From assembly GCF_037976825.1 (NCBI RefSeq), contig NZ_CP150269.1, forward strand, positions 5,221,501-5,285,500: 64,000 bases of DNA. The letters run 5' to 3'. Source of the DNA: Paenibacillus sp. FSL K6-1330. Lineage in GTDB: Bacteria > Bacillota > Bacilli > Paenibacillales > Paenibacillaceae. Shown here in pieces: positions 35,205 to 42,561 of this stretch. Positions within the stretch are counted from its first letter, which is position 1. Each line of letters begins with the position of its first letter. The notes below the pieces were generated by a model. It saw only the letters and a list, made by a program, of their open reading frames with translations. It searched no databases and was not told the DNA's origin. Position numbers and translations under genes: made by a program.

Positions 35205-36347
35205 TTAGAATTGAAACATTTTGTTCAAAATTTGAAGCACGTCCTCTGCCGTAGGAACGCGTGGATTTGTTGCCGTGCATCCGTCTTTCAGCGCGCCTTC
35301 GGCGATCGACTCTCTCATCTCTCCAAACAGCGATTGATCCACACCGCATTCACGCAGCGTTTGCGGCATATTCAATTGCTTCTGCAGCAGTTTGATTGCC
35401 TGTACGAGACTACGGACGCCGCTCTTCGCATTGGGTGCGGATAACCCCAAGCTTTTGGAAATTTCGGCATACCGAACCGCCGCTCTATTGCTTTCTTCCT
35501 TGCCGTAACCCGGCTTGTAATCGGCATTAAATTCGATGACATGCGGAAGAAGAATCGCATTCATGCGTCCGTGGGCAATTTTGAATTTGGCTCCCGCCAC
35601 ATGCGCGATCCCATGATTCAATCCCAGAGACGCAATATTAAACGCCATCCCCGCGATGCAGGATGCATTATGCATTTTTTCGCGCGCCTCAAGATCATTT
35701 CCGTCCTTATAAGCTCGCGGCAAATAAGCAAAGACCAGCTTCATTGCCTTCTCCGCCAGTGCATCGGAGATATCATTGGATTTGGTGGATACATAGGCTT
35801 CAATGGCATGCGTCAACACATCCAGTCCGGTATCGGCCGTAATGAAGTCCGGCACGCTTTTGACGAGCTCAGGATCGAGAATCGCTTCTTGCGGCAGCAT
35901 GTCATCGGATACAAGCGGATATTTGATGTTTTTTTCTTTGTCGCTGATAACGGAGAATGACGTAACTTCAGAACCCGTCCCGCTTGTCGTCGGGATTGCA
36001 ATGAACGGGATATCTCGCTGGTCAAGCAGCTTTTTCGTAAACAGCTTCATCGCTTTAGCGGCATCAATGGCAGAACCGCCGCCAATGGCAATGATTAGAT
36101 CGGTGTTGAACGCACAGAGCGCCTCGACACCTTCCGTGACGACTTCAATCGGCGGATCAGGCACGATATTGCTGAAAACATATTGCTCGTTACTGCTGTG
36201 CAGGCGATCAAACACCATGTTAATCATGCCCGACTTCACCATAAATGGATCTGTGACGATGAACATACGTTTGTTTTGCCACTCTGTTAGACGATCCATC
36301 GCGCCTTGCCCCATATAGAGGTCGGCTTTAATCGAAAGTTTATCCAT
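35205..36347 (-). CDS. eutG: Iron-containing alcohol dehydrogenase EutG
   Basis: A 380-residue group III alcohol dehydrogenase with AIGGGSAIDAAKAMKLF and IPTTSGTGSEVTSFSVI for NAD binding, and metal-ligand segments DVLTHAIEAYV and GLNHGIAHVAGAKFKIAHG. It reduces acetaldehyde to ethanol and recycles NAD+ for EutE within the compartment. The ATG at 36347 follows GGAGG by seven bases; the frame upstream to 36434 is leader sequence. It is divided from eutS by a separate promoter and leader. Confidence 0.9.
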   Translation of the reverse strand: MDKLSIKADLYMGQGAMDRLTEWQNKRMFIVTDPFMVKSGMINMVFDRLHSSNEQYVFSNIVPDPPIEVVTEGVEALCAFNTDLIIAIGGGSAIDAAKAMKLFTKKLLDQRDIPFIAIPTTSGTGSEVTSFSVISDKEKNIKYPLVSDDMLPQEAILDPELVKSVPDFITADTGLDVLTHAIEAYVSTKSNDISDALAEKAMKLVFAYLPRAYKDGNDLEAREKMHNASCIAGMAFNIASLGLNHGIAHVAGAKFKIAHGRMNAILLPHVIEFNADYKPGYGKEESNRAAVRYAEISKSLGLSAPNAKSGVRSLVQAIKLLQKQLNMPQTLRECGVDQSLFGEMRESIAEGALKDGCTATNPRVPTAEDVLQILNKMFQF

Positions 36348-36376
36348 GTAAAGCACCTCCAAGAAGTAATTGCAAC

Positions 36377-36453
36377 AAAAAAAGAGGCCATTCAAAGGGA
36401 AATCCCCTTCAAAAGCCTCTTTGCTTGTTATCATGTATGCACGCCATTGTGCA
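36377..36453 (-). promoter_or_regulatory. EutV-responsive leader of eutG
   Basis: Minus strand: P1 TGCAC-AATGGC-GTGCA (36438-36453) with A1/G4 hexaloop; then AAGCAAAGAGGCTT; then a long terminator AGAGGC..GCCTCT enclosing AAGGG/CCCTT and followed by seven Ts (36377-36422). The AAGCAA-n-GnGGCTT box after P1 is shared with the eutS and eutA leaders and marks the region where P2 overlaps the terminator stem. Confidence 0.8.
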
Positions 36454-36481
36454 GCTTCTTATCATTTAGTTTTGCATATAT

Positions 36482-36511
36482 ACTGTACACCGTCATTCCG
36501 ATCTTCGTCAA
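36482..36511 (-). promoter_or_regulatory. Probable sigma-A promoter of eutG
   Basis: TTGACG (36511-36506) and TACAGT (36487-36482) with an 18-base spacer on the minus strand; the predicted start is some 20 bases before the P1 hairpin of the eutG leader. The -10 match is weaker than that of eutS. Confidence 0.5.
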
Positions 36512-36564
36512 CCGCTTCCGGAACTTGTCCTTAGATCAGACACATTAACGGCACGATTTTATAA

Positions 36565-36615
36565 GTGCCTGTTCAAAAAGGTCGGTCATCAAAAGCGGAC
36601 TTTGGGAACAGCCTC
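36565..36615. repeat. Imperfect inverted repeat, MITE- or IS-end-like
   Basis: CTGTTCAAAAAGGTC and GACTTTGGGAACAG face each other across about 20 bases between the regulatory RNA and the eutG promoter. Both arms resemble the AAGAGGTTGTTCAAA repeat seen elsewhere in the window, which suggests a decayed mobile-element remnant. Confidence 0.4.
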
Positions 36616-36621
36616 TATCAA

Positions 36622-36982
36622 TAAAAAAAAGGGATATGCACCCCATAGTGCACGTGCTTCTTCGTCCTTGAAGAATCTCCCCGTTTGCGAGCTATACCTC
36701 ATTGTATATATTCGGCGGCGAACACCCGGCTGTGGCCGACAACATCGTCGGCAGCCTCTGCTGCAATTAAAAAAAGCCTAGCGAGGCGAGAAACGTCACT
36801 AGACTTGTAAACCAGCCATTTTCGCCTCGAAATGACTGGTCTCTCCAAAGTTATTAGGCAAAAGACCTGACTTAAGACCGATCATTCGGTCTATCACAGT
36901 GGCGGGACCGTGTTGGATTTGCACCAAACTTCCATTACCTATAACTTTTTCTATTGTACATGACGCGAATAGTTGCCCATTC
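36622..36982 (-). ncRNA. EutX/Rli55-like regulatory RNA: cobalamin riboswitch plus ANTAR hairpin
   Basis: The minus strand carries a cobalamin riboswitch (36769-36945), then about 90 bases, then P1 TTCTTC-AAGGAC-GAAGAA (36658-36675; hexaloop A1, G4), P2 GTGCAC-TATGGG-GTGCAT (36636-36653), a closing GGGGA/TCCC helix and eight Ts (36630-36623). The order riboswitch, EutV-binding hairpin, terminator, upstream of eutG, is that of EutX of Enterococcus and Rli55 of Listeria. There the RNA traps EutV unless adenosylcobalamin shortens the transcript. The 5' and 3' ends given are predictions. Confidence 0.75.
36769..36945 (-). promoter_or_regulatory. Adenosylcobalamin riboswitch with intrinsic terminator
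   Basis: Conserved segments on the minus strand are GGTGCAAATCC (36925-36915), GGTCCCGCCACTGT (36908-36895) and the B12 box GTCAGGTCTTTTGCC (36871-36857). Downstream, ACCAGTCATTT / AAATGGCTGGT can form one hairpin, and GTCTAGTG / CGCTAGGC plus seven Ts (36804-36769) forms a terminator. CGAGGCGA (in the first loop) can also pair perfectly with TCGCCTCG in the terminator loop, a likely switching contact. Confidence 0.88.
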
Positions 36983-36988
36983 GACATC

Positions 36989-36997
36989 ATTATAGCA
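36989..36997 (-). promoter_or_regulatory. Extended -10 promoter of the riboswitch RNA
   Basis: TGCTATAAT on the minus strand is a perfect TATAAT with the TGn extension; no good -35 is visible 17 bases upstream. The transcript would begin near 36982, about 40 bases before the riboswitch core. Confidence 0.6.
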
Positions 36998-37152
36998 CAA
37001 ACGACGCGTTTGGCGATATAAACCTTAAAAAAATGATTGACCGAATGAAACTCAAATAAAATAAAATGCCTCGGGCAGACCAAGGGACGAACGCTGCAGC
37101 GTAGATACGGTGAATTGTCTCAGAAAGACAAACAAGGAAATGGTTTTCCCAT

Positions 37153-37695
37153 TCATTTATTCATGATCCATGTCTTCTTCTGCTCAGAGTACCACTTTCT
37201 AAGCTGATTAATATGGGCTTGATGATAACGGTTATGGTCGGCCATATGCCATAAACCCCACCGGATGGTGGCTTGCTTTTCATTCTCGTGTCCGAATGTA
37301 ACGATGCGATCCAGATCGGCATCCGTTAACTGCGTACATACATCCTTCAACATACTGAGTACAACTTCATATTTAGATATAAGCGTGTCCAGAGACATTC
37401 CTTTGACCATCGGCAGCCTGTTATGTTCATCGATCATTGGGCCGTATTCATCTATGAATGACTGGGGAAGCGCCTCACCTTTAATCCTATATACCCAGTT
37501 CAGGTCGACGTACATGATATGTTTTATTAACTGAGCGGCACTATTGAAATTGTCACAAGGTCCCTTGAAGTCTATTTCCTCTTGGGCCATGCCCTCTGAT
37601 ATGGACTTTAGCCGTTGGCTGTTCTCTCTGACAGCGCTATATAACATTCCCACGATCGTTGACATATTCTCTTCGCCTGGCAAATCGTACAACAT
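37153..37695 (-). CDS. DinB-family protein
   Basis: A 180-residue DinB/YfiT-type four-helix protein. Likely metal ligands are His in LIKHIMYVDLNW and the pair in WHMADHNRYHQAHINQL. Such proteins include thiol-dependent enzymes using bacillithiol, but most are uncharacterised. GGGAGG lies ten bases before the ATG. It is followed downstream by the 3' side of the eut regulatory region and preceded by another DinB-like gene on the same strand. Confidence 0.8.
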   Translation of the reverse strand: MLYDLPGEENMSTIVGMLYSAVRENSQRLKSISEGMAQEEIDFKGPCDNFNSAAQLIKHIMYVDLNWVYRIKGEALPQSFIDEYGPMIDEHNRLPMVKGMSLDTLISKYEVVLSMLKDVCTQLTDADLDRIVTFGHENEKQATIRWGLWHMADHNRYHQAHINQLRKWYSEQKKTWIMNK

Positions 37696-37750
37696 CCTAA
37701 CACAACCTCCCTTGTAAAAATAAATAGCATCCCGGCCTCACTATTTGGAC

Positions 37751-38320
37751 TCACGATGCTTCTTCCTTAACCGCATGCTGTACTTTAAGTTCATGAATTC
37801 TTGCCGCTTCAACTTTTTGCTTAAAGTCGCCTGGCAATAAACGGGATATGACTTCACGAGTGTTTCGCCCAACTTCACTTCGATAAGCTAATAAAGAACC
37901 AATATCAAGAGCCGCACTCAAATTAGCGATTTCTGCTTCCGTCATTTCATTTCCAGAATGAACATCATCAATGTGGAGTTTCTTGTTCCATTGACCTGAA
38001 TGCAATACTTGGACATCGTTATTTACGAGCACGCTCATCGTCATGTCTTCAATACGCGTGATATGCCACATATGCCATATTATTGAGTTTTTTGTATCAG
38101 GAGCCTTAACTGGATATTGGCGGAATGTTTCCTCTTGTAGATCTTTAACTAACTCATCCTCAAGGGTCGCAATGGGTGAATGGCTCATTCTTGATGAATG
38201 TAACAAGCGATGCTGCTGTAAGAATAGGTCAACCGCACTTTGATGCTTAGCCGGATCCAGAATTATCTGGGTTAGCTTTTTGTGATTTTCATTCCACTGT
38301 TTTCTTTCACTCAAATCCAT
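37751..38320 (-). CDS. DinB-like protein, apparently truncated at the C-terminus
   Basis: A 189-residue protein like a DinB subgroup (DLFLQQHRLLHSSRMS, IIWHMWHITRIEDMTMSVLV, AALDIGSLLAYRSEVGR). From memory, relatives continue some 40 residues further with an HNxxHL-type helix that supplies a metal ligand; here the frame stops after VKEEAS and no continuation is visible in other frames. It may be inactive. The start overlaps the upstream HAD gene by 14 bases. Confidence 0.65.
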   Translation of the reverse strand: MDLSERKQWNENHKKLTQIILDPAKHQSAVDLFLQQHRLLHSSRMSHSPIATLEDELVKDLQEETFRQYPVKAPDTKNSIIWHMWHITRIEDMTMSVLVNNDVQVLHSGQWNKKLHIDDVHSGNEMTEAEIANLSAALDIGSLLAYRSEVGRNTREVISRLLPGDFKQKVEAARIHELKVQHAVKEEAS

Positions 38321-38885
38321 GGAGAACCCTCCCTTTATAGCCTCTTCCTAATATCCATGTAACGGCTTCATTAAAGTCTGTCGCGATAAAATCAGGATAC
38401 GCTTCTTTCCATTTGCCGAAATACTCGTTGTTATTATATTTTTCCAGTTCTTTGAGGCCAGCTCCCGTCTTCACTAGCACTTTCTTACAACCGGCTTCTT
38501 TGGCAGCAACCATATCCGTCCATCTATCCCCTATGACAAAGCACTCCCCTAAGTCCAAATTATTTTCTTCCGCGGCTTTCATCAGCATCCCTGCGGATGG
38601 CTTTCTACACGGACAACCCGCTCCATGCTCATGAGCACAAAGATAGATCTTATCAAAACCAAAGGCTAATAATTCCGATTCGAATTCGTCCTGTGTTACT
38701 TCGCCACGAGCAATTCCAGGTTGATTCGTAAATGAACAAACAAGCATGCCTGCGGCTCTGAGTGAACGAATCGAATCCTGTACTTGTGGAAATAGCTCAA
38801 ATTCACTGGGCAAAACAACCCGATCGGTTCCTCCAAGTGTTCCGTCCCTGTCAATGAAAACAGCTTGTCTTGAGAGCTCTAGCAA
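38307..38885 (-). CDS. HAD-IIIA phosphatase, HisB-N/GmhB-like
   Basis: A 192-residue HAD phosphatase. Motif I is FIDRDGT (nucleophile Asp and acid/base Asp), motif II FTNQPG, motif III the Lys in CRKPSAGM, motif IV GDRWTDMVAA. The Zn-loop Cys/His set CAHEHGAGCPCRKP is typical of the HisB-N/GmhB group, which acts on histidinol phosphate or heptose bisphosphates. No histidine or LPS genes are near, so the substrate is open. It appears to form a two-gene unit with the DinB-like gene. Confidence 0.85.
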   Translation of the reverse strand: MLELSRQAVFIDRDGTLGGTDRVVLPSEFELFPQVQDSIRSLRAAGMLVCSFTNQPGIARGEVTQDEFESELLAFGFDKIYLCAHEHGAGCPCRKPSAGMLMKAAEENNLDLGECFVIGDRWTDMVAAKEAGCKKVLVKTGAGLKELEKYNNNEYFGKWKEAYPDFIATDFNEAVTWILGRGYKGRVLHGFE

Positions 38886-38983
38886 TTAGTTATGCTCCTT
38901 TCCTTATTCATTTTTTGCGTTGGATAGTACAGGATGTACAGGACGATTTAAACATCACTGATTGGCCGATTCATATCGCTTTC

Positions 38984-39490
38984 TCACTCAATTTCGTCGG
39001 TTTCGCTCCAAATAGCATATGCGCCGTAGCCTAAATACTCGCGCACCTCAAGAACCTTACTGCCCCGTATCAGAATTTCCATACCATTTTCGGAGTCCCA
39101 CGCTGTACCTCCACCCAAGATTGCTCCGAATGTATTATCGTTTCGATCACAAGGATTTCGATAAAGGTCAACTTCCCCTACGGACATAAACTTCAAAATA
39201 TCCTCTCCATACACTCCCTCTAAGCCGGGAGAATAATCAGCCGTATCGCTAGACATTTTGAGATTTTTCCACGCGCATGCTTTCTTGCATATTTCGTTTA
39301 TGTTTTCATCCGGCAGCTGATTCAACAGATCTTGTATGTAAATTTCCGCTTCTTCCACACTCATGTCTTCCGTGCTAAAACGATATTCAACTTCACATTC
39401 GAACAACGCAAGATACCCAAACCCAGACATGCCGGTTTCCTCTGAAGGATCTTCTATTCCTACGTGTTTTAACTCAAATCTATCGCTCAC
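38984..39490 (-). CDS. Hypothetical acidic protein
   Basis: A 168-residue strongly acidic protein without signal peptide or membrane helix. It alternates beta-like strands with short helices and has conserved-looking Gly-rich stretches (GAILGGGTAWDSENGMEILI, REYLGYGAYAIWSE). I do not recognise the family; it could be an immunity-type or DUF6985-like protein, a guess only. It stands alone between the HAD gene and the BlaI promoter. Confidence 0.6.
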   Translation of the reverse strand: MSDRFELKHVGIEDPSEETGMSGFGYLALFECEVEYRFSTEDMSVEEAEIYIQDLLNQLPDENINEICKKACAWKNLKMSSDTADYSPGLEGVYGEDILKFMSVGEVDLYRNPCDRNDNTFGAILGGGTAWDSENGMEILIRGSKVLEVREYLGYGAYAIWSETDEIE

Positions 39491-39647
39491 GCTATCTTCC
39501 TCCCGAATAATCCGTTTATTCTTGATTTATAATTCAATTGCTATATTCTTCATTCTCGACTGCACGGCAAAAAACCTTTTGCCACTGACGCTTCGCATGT
39601 ACCGGGACACTCCATGGTCCCCCAGGCTAGGCACTGGCTGAAGGAAG

Positions 39648-39686
39648 TTGACTTTTATCCACAACCATACTACGATATGTAGTATG
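39648..39686 (+). promoter_or_regulatory. blaI promoter with overlapping BlaI operator
   Basis: TTGACT (39648-39653), 17 bases, then TACGAT (39671-39676) form the promoter. The palindrome CATACTAC-GATAT-GTAGTATG (39666-39686) covers the -10 and matches the TACTACA..TGTAGTA pattern bound by BlaI/MecI repressors, so autorepression is expected. Confidence 0.8.
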
Positions 39687-39699
39687 AGGTGGAATAGGA

Positions 39700-40131
39700 A
39701 TGAAGATTAAAAAAATGAATATCGATGGTGAAGGCCTGAATCGATTTTTTGGACCACTGGAGTCTCGAATTATGGATATTCTCTGGTCTTCGGAAGCGCT
39801 TAGTATCAAGGAAGTCCAGTCGATCCTGAATCAGGAGAGTCCGATCTCGATCAATACGGTGATGACCGTCATGAATCGTCTTCTGGATAAAGGCCTGCTG
39901 ACAAAGACGATGACGGGAACCGGCCGGACACGGGCAGCCAAGTTCAGTCCGCTGCAGTCAAGGGAGCAATTTCTCACCGAACAGACAAAGGAAGTGTCGC
40001 AGGGACTCATTCAAGAGTATGGGAGCTTGGTCGTGAACCATATGATCGATGCGCTGGATGATGTCGATCCCGAGGTGATCGCAAAGCTGGAGCGTAAATT
40101 AAACGATATCAGACACGGGAAAAAGCAATGA
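39700..40131 (+). CDS. blaI: BlaI/MecI/CopY-family repressor
   Basis: A 143-residue repressor with an N-terminal winged helix (PLESRIMDILWSSEALSIKE, SINTVMTVMNRLLDKGLLTK) and a C-terminal dimerisation helix pair. In BlaI the peptidase partner triggers cleavage near residue 101. It overlaps the M56 gene by four bases. Its operator lies over its own promoter, and a second copy precedes lgt. No beta-lactamase gene is near. Confidence 0.9.
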   Translation: MKIKKMNIDGEGLNRFFGPLESRIMDILWSSEALSIKEVQSILNQESPISINTVMTVMNRLLDKGLLTKTMTGTGRTRAAKFSPLQSREQFLTEQTKEVSQGLIQEYGSLVVNHMIDALDDVDPEVIAKLERKLNDIRHGKKQ

Positions 40132-40928
40132 ATCCCACCACACGGCTAAGATGTACCTATGCACTGATGATCGTATTCGTTTCTGTTGTTATCGTACATA
40201 TGGGAATATTCATTACCTACCAGGTCCGAAGCGGAATATTTCAAGGTCCCGTTCTGAATTACGCCTTAATCGACATTGTCATTGTATATACAATTGTTCA
40301 GCTCATTTGGCGAAGTACCCGGCAATTGGTTTTATCGCATAAATGGTTAAAGCACTTCCGTGCCAACAGGCACGATAAATTATCCAAGCGCCTGAATTAC
40401 AAGTACCGCGGCTGGGGAACGGAAATCATCGTTGTACAGGACAATGCCTTTGTGGCTCTGACAATTAGTCTTCTGCGACCGAAAATTGTCGTGTCCACTA
40501 CGGTTTTAGAGATGTTTAATGACAAGGAAGTAAAGGCAATTTTACTGCATGAACGATATCACTGTCGCAATCATGATGGTTTAAAATCGTTCTTTTCGAC
40601 CCTGCTGGCAGACGCCTTTGGTTATTTACCAATCGTTAAACCGATTCTTCGGTACTATCAGACGTGGCAAGAGCTGTTTGCTGACCGATTCGCCATCCGA
40701 AAGATGGGCACGGAGCTGTATTTAGGCAGTGTCTTATTAAAATTAGCCCAACTTGGTAAGCTTCGGCGTTATGAGGCTGCCGTTCATTTTACGGATACGA
40801 CATTGCAATACCGGGTCATGCAGGTTCTTGAGCCTGACAGAGGGGTGAATGTTCCGCTAGCCCTGCTGAAGCCTTTTCTGAGATCCTGCTCCATTTTGCT
40901 ACTCTTTATGTTGACCGGGGATTCGTAA
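40128..40928 (+). CDS. M56-family metallopeptidase, sensorless BlaR1-like
   Basis: A 266-residue membrane metalloprotease. Two or more N-terminal helices precede a cytoplasmic peptidase with the zinc motif LLHERYHCRNHDG (HExxH) and a downstream Glu in QELFADRFA. BlaR1 proteins are about 600 residues with a penicillin-binding domain outside; that domain is missing. A C-terminal hydrophobic segment (SCSILLLFMLTGDS) ends the protein. It likely cleaves or controls BlaI in response to an envelope signal other than direct beta-lactam acylation; this is inference. Confidence 0.88.
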   Translation: MNPTTRLRCTYALMIVFVSVVIVHMGIFITYQVRSGIFQGPVLNYALIDIVIVYTIVQLIWRSTRQLVLSHKWLKHFRANRHDKLSKRLNYKYRGWGTEIIVVQDNAFVALTISLLRPKIVVSTTVLEMFNDKEVKAILLHERYHCRNHDGLKSFFSTLLADAFGYLPIVKPILRYYQTWQELFADRFAIRKMGTELYLGSVLLKLAQLGKLRRYEAAVHFTDTTLQYRVMQVLEPDRGVNVPLALLKPFLRSCSILLLFMLTGDS

Positions 40929-40946
40929 TCCCTTTTTTTGAATTAT

Positions 40947-40967
40947 TATACTACATCATGTAGTTTG
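40947..40967 (+). promoter_or_regulatory. Second BlaI operator, upstream of lgt
   Basis: TATACTAC-ATCAT-GTAGTTTG agrees with the blaI operator at 16 of 21 positions and keeps the ACTAC/GTAGT arms and the five-base centre. It lies 60 bases before lgt, within a possible TTGAAT-N17-TAGTTT promoter. Confidence 0.75.
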
Positions 40968-41026
40968 ATCACACCGAGCATAAACAGAATATTTTATCCG
41001 GGAATCTATGAGGGGGGTATGAACAT

Positions 41027-41803
41027 ATGCACAATGAACTCATTCGTATCGGACCTGTGACCATTTATGGATATGGATTGATGATCGCAATCGGAATCCT
41101 TACCGCTTACAAGATCGTTGTTAATAGAACCGCACCTAGGCAACTGGAACTTTCTCATGTTTCCTCTCTAACTTTCTGGAGCTTATTAGGCGGATTGATC
41201 GGAGCTAAGCTTTTGTTTTGGATAACCCAAATAAATAATATCATCCATGATCCTTCATTGGTTCTGAATTTTTCGGAAGGATTTGTGGTATACGGTGGAA
41301 TTATCGGGGGAATTGGGGTTGGTTATGTCTATAGTAAGAAGAAAAAGATAAACTTTCTAAAATATCTTGACCTTTTTGTACCCTCCCTTGCATTAGCGCA
41401 AGGCTTTGGAAGAATTGGCTGCCTTCTCGCCGGCTGCTGTTATGGTGAAGAAACGGATGGTTGGTTTGGAATTACGTTTCACGAATCCGAGCTTGCCCCG
41501 AATGATGTCAAACTCATTCCTACACAAATATTAGAGAGCTTACTCAGCTTTTCCATTTTTTTTATATTAATCTACATTGCAAGAAGAAAAAGGCCTAACG
41601 GCCTAATAGCAGGTCTATATCTCATTTTTTATAGTTCAGGGAGATTTATTATCGAATTTTTCAGAGGCGATATCATCCGAGGACAGTTCGGTGCCCTCGC
41701 TACTTCGCAGTGGATCGCACTAGCTGTTATTTTGGTCACTTGCATCGTATTCTTGACTAAGGCTCCCAAAAAAGATCACGATATAAGATACGGACAATCT
41801 TGA
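41027..41803 (+). CDS. lgt: Prolipoprotein diacylglyceryl transferase family protein (atypical Lgt)
   Basis: A 258-residue protein with about seven membrane helices and the Lgt layout: IRIGPVTIYGYGLMIAIGI at the start, YGGIIGGIGVGYVYSKKK, and the signature region GFGRIGCLLAGCCYGEETDG, where canonical Lgt has a GNFINGE-type stretch. Arg and Gly are kept but Asn/Glu of the core are not in place, as in a branch of Lgt-like proteins. The canonical reaction moves diacylglycerol from phosphatidylglycerol to the lipobox Cys. A BlaI operator just upstream ties it to the blaI-M56 pair. GGGGG precedes the ATG. Confidence 0.82.
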   Translation: MHNELIRIGPVTIYGYGLMIAIGILTAYKIVVNRTAPRQLELSHVSSLTFWSLLGGLIGAKLLFWITQINNIIHDPSLVLNFSEGFVVYGGIIGGIGVGYVYSKKKKINFLKYLDLFVPSLALAQGFGRIGCLLAGCCYGEETDGWFGITFHESELAPNDVKLIPTQILESLLSFSIFFILIYIARRKRPNGLIAGLYLIFYSSGRFIIEFFRGDIIRGQFGALATSQWIALAVILVTCIVFLTKAPKKDHDIRYGQS

Positions 41804-41856
41804 GCCCTTCACTATATCGTGTTTTCTTCCCTAGAGTAAAAGCGTTAGATACATGG

Positions 41857-41894
41857 CGGGGCTCAGCCTTAAAAAATGAAAAAACTGAGCCCCG
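41857..41894 (+). terminator. Stem-loop after lgt
   Basis: CGGGGCTCAG and CTGAGCCCCG form a perfect ten-base-pair stem with an A-rich loop, 54 bases after the lgt stop. The T-run is absent on the plus strand, though the A-rich loop gives none on the minus strand either. It probably blocks convergent transcription. Confidence 0.6.
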
Positions 41895-41940
41895 ATAGTA
41901 TATCCTGTCTTCTTGTAGAAACTGATCTTGATCTCTAATA

Positions 41941-42489
41941 TCACGTAATCTTAATCCAATATCTTTTAATTACGTTTCCATCTTCCTCTATGTAATCTGT
42001 ATCCGGCCTCCCACCGTTCTTGATAATAGTTCTTTCCGATCCCACATTACCGGCATCACAGACAACTAATACATCGTTTATCCCCAGTTTCTTAGCTTCA
42101 ATCAAGGACAATTCCAATAGTTTAGTCGCATAGCCTTTCAATCTTTCCAACGGGCGGATTCCATAGCCAATATGCCCGCCAGCATTATATAAATGTTCGG
42201 TTAATTGATGTCTAATATTAGCCGCACCTAATACTCTATGATGATGATCGACCAACCAAAAGGTTGAATCGGAGACCCAGCCTTCCTTTACACCAATACC
42301 CTTCTCTTGATTAGAGAGTTCCTTCAACATTCCCTGAAAATCACTTGGATCCTTGCTTATGACCCAGGGGATCATATTCTCACCGGATTCTTTCCATTCT
42401 TGATAAAATGATAAATATTCTTCTTCAAGCTCTAGCTGAGGCTTAACTAATCTTACATGGTTCATATGTTGAACGTCCTTTCTTGGCAT
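41941..42489 (-). CDS. GNAT N-acetyltransferase
   Basis: A 182-residue GNAT protein: HVRLVKPQLELEEEYLSFYQ at the start, HIGYGIRPLERLKGYATKLL as the acetyl-CoA loop and VLVVCDAGNVGSERTIIKNG in motif B. The GYGIRP...GYAT pattern is that of a group often annotated near phage- and Bacillus-type YjcK-like transferases. The ATG at 42489 has AAGGA six bases upstream; ATG at 42465 is an alternative. The acceptor is unknown. Confidence 0.85.
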   Translation of the reverse strand: MPRKDVQHMNHVRLVKPQLELEEEYLSFYQEWKESGENMIPWVISKDPSDFQGMLKELSNQEKGIGVKEGWVSDSTFWLVDHHHRVLGAANIRHQLTEHLYNAGGHIGYGIRPLERLKGYATKLLELSLIEAKKLGINDVLVVCDAGNVGSERTIIKNGGRPDTDYIEEDGNVIKRYWIKIT

Positions 42490-42520
42490 TTTATGTCCTT
42501 CAAACGGGAACATAGTACAA

Positions 42521-42548
42521 AATAGGCTGCCCCTAAAGGCAGCCTATT
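42521..42548 (-). terminator. Terminator after the FusB-like gene
   Basis: Minus strand AATAGGCTGCC-TTTAGG-GGCAGCCTATT followed by TTGT lies 14 bases after the stop of the gene at 42562. The stem is eleven base pairs with a six-base loop. Confidence 0.8.
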
Positions 42549-42561
42549 CTAGTTACTGTGT

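Noticed and set aside
35029..35349. A minus-strand frame covering the eutS leader
   Set aside because: It overlaps the eutS promoter, P1 hairpin and terminator as well as the end of eutG; those elements explain the region better.
36306..36548. A plus-strand frame across the eutG leader
   Set aside because: It is antisense to the leader hairpins and promoter, with no binding site.
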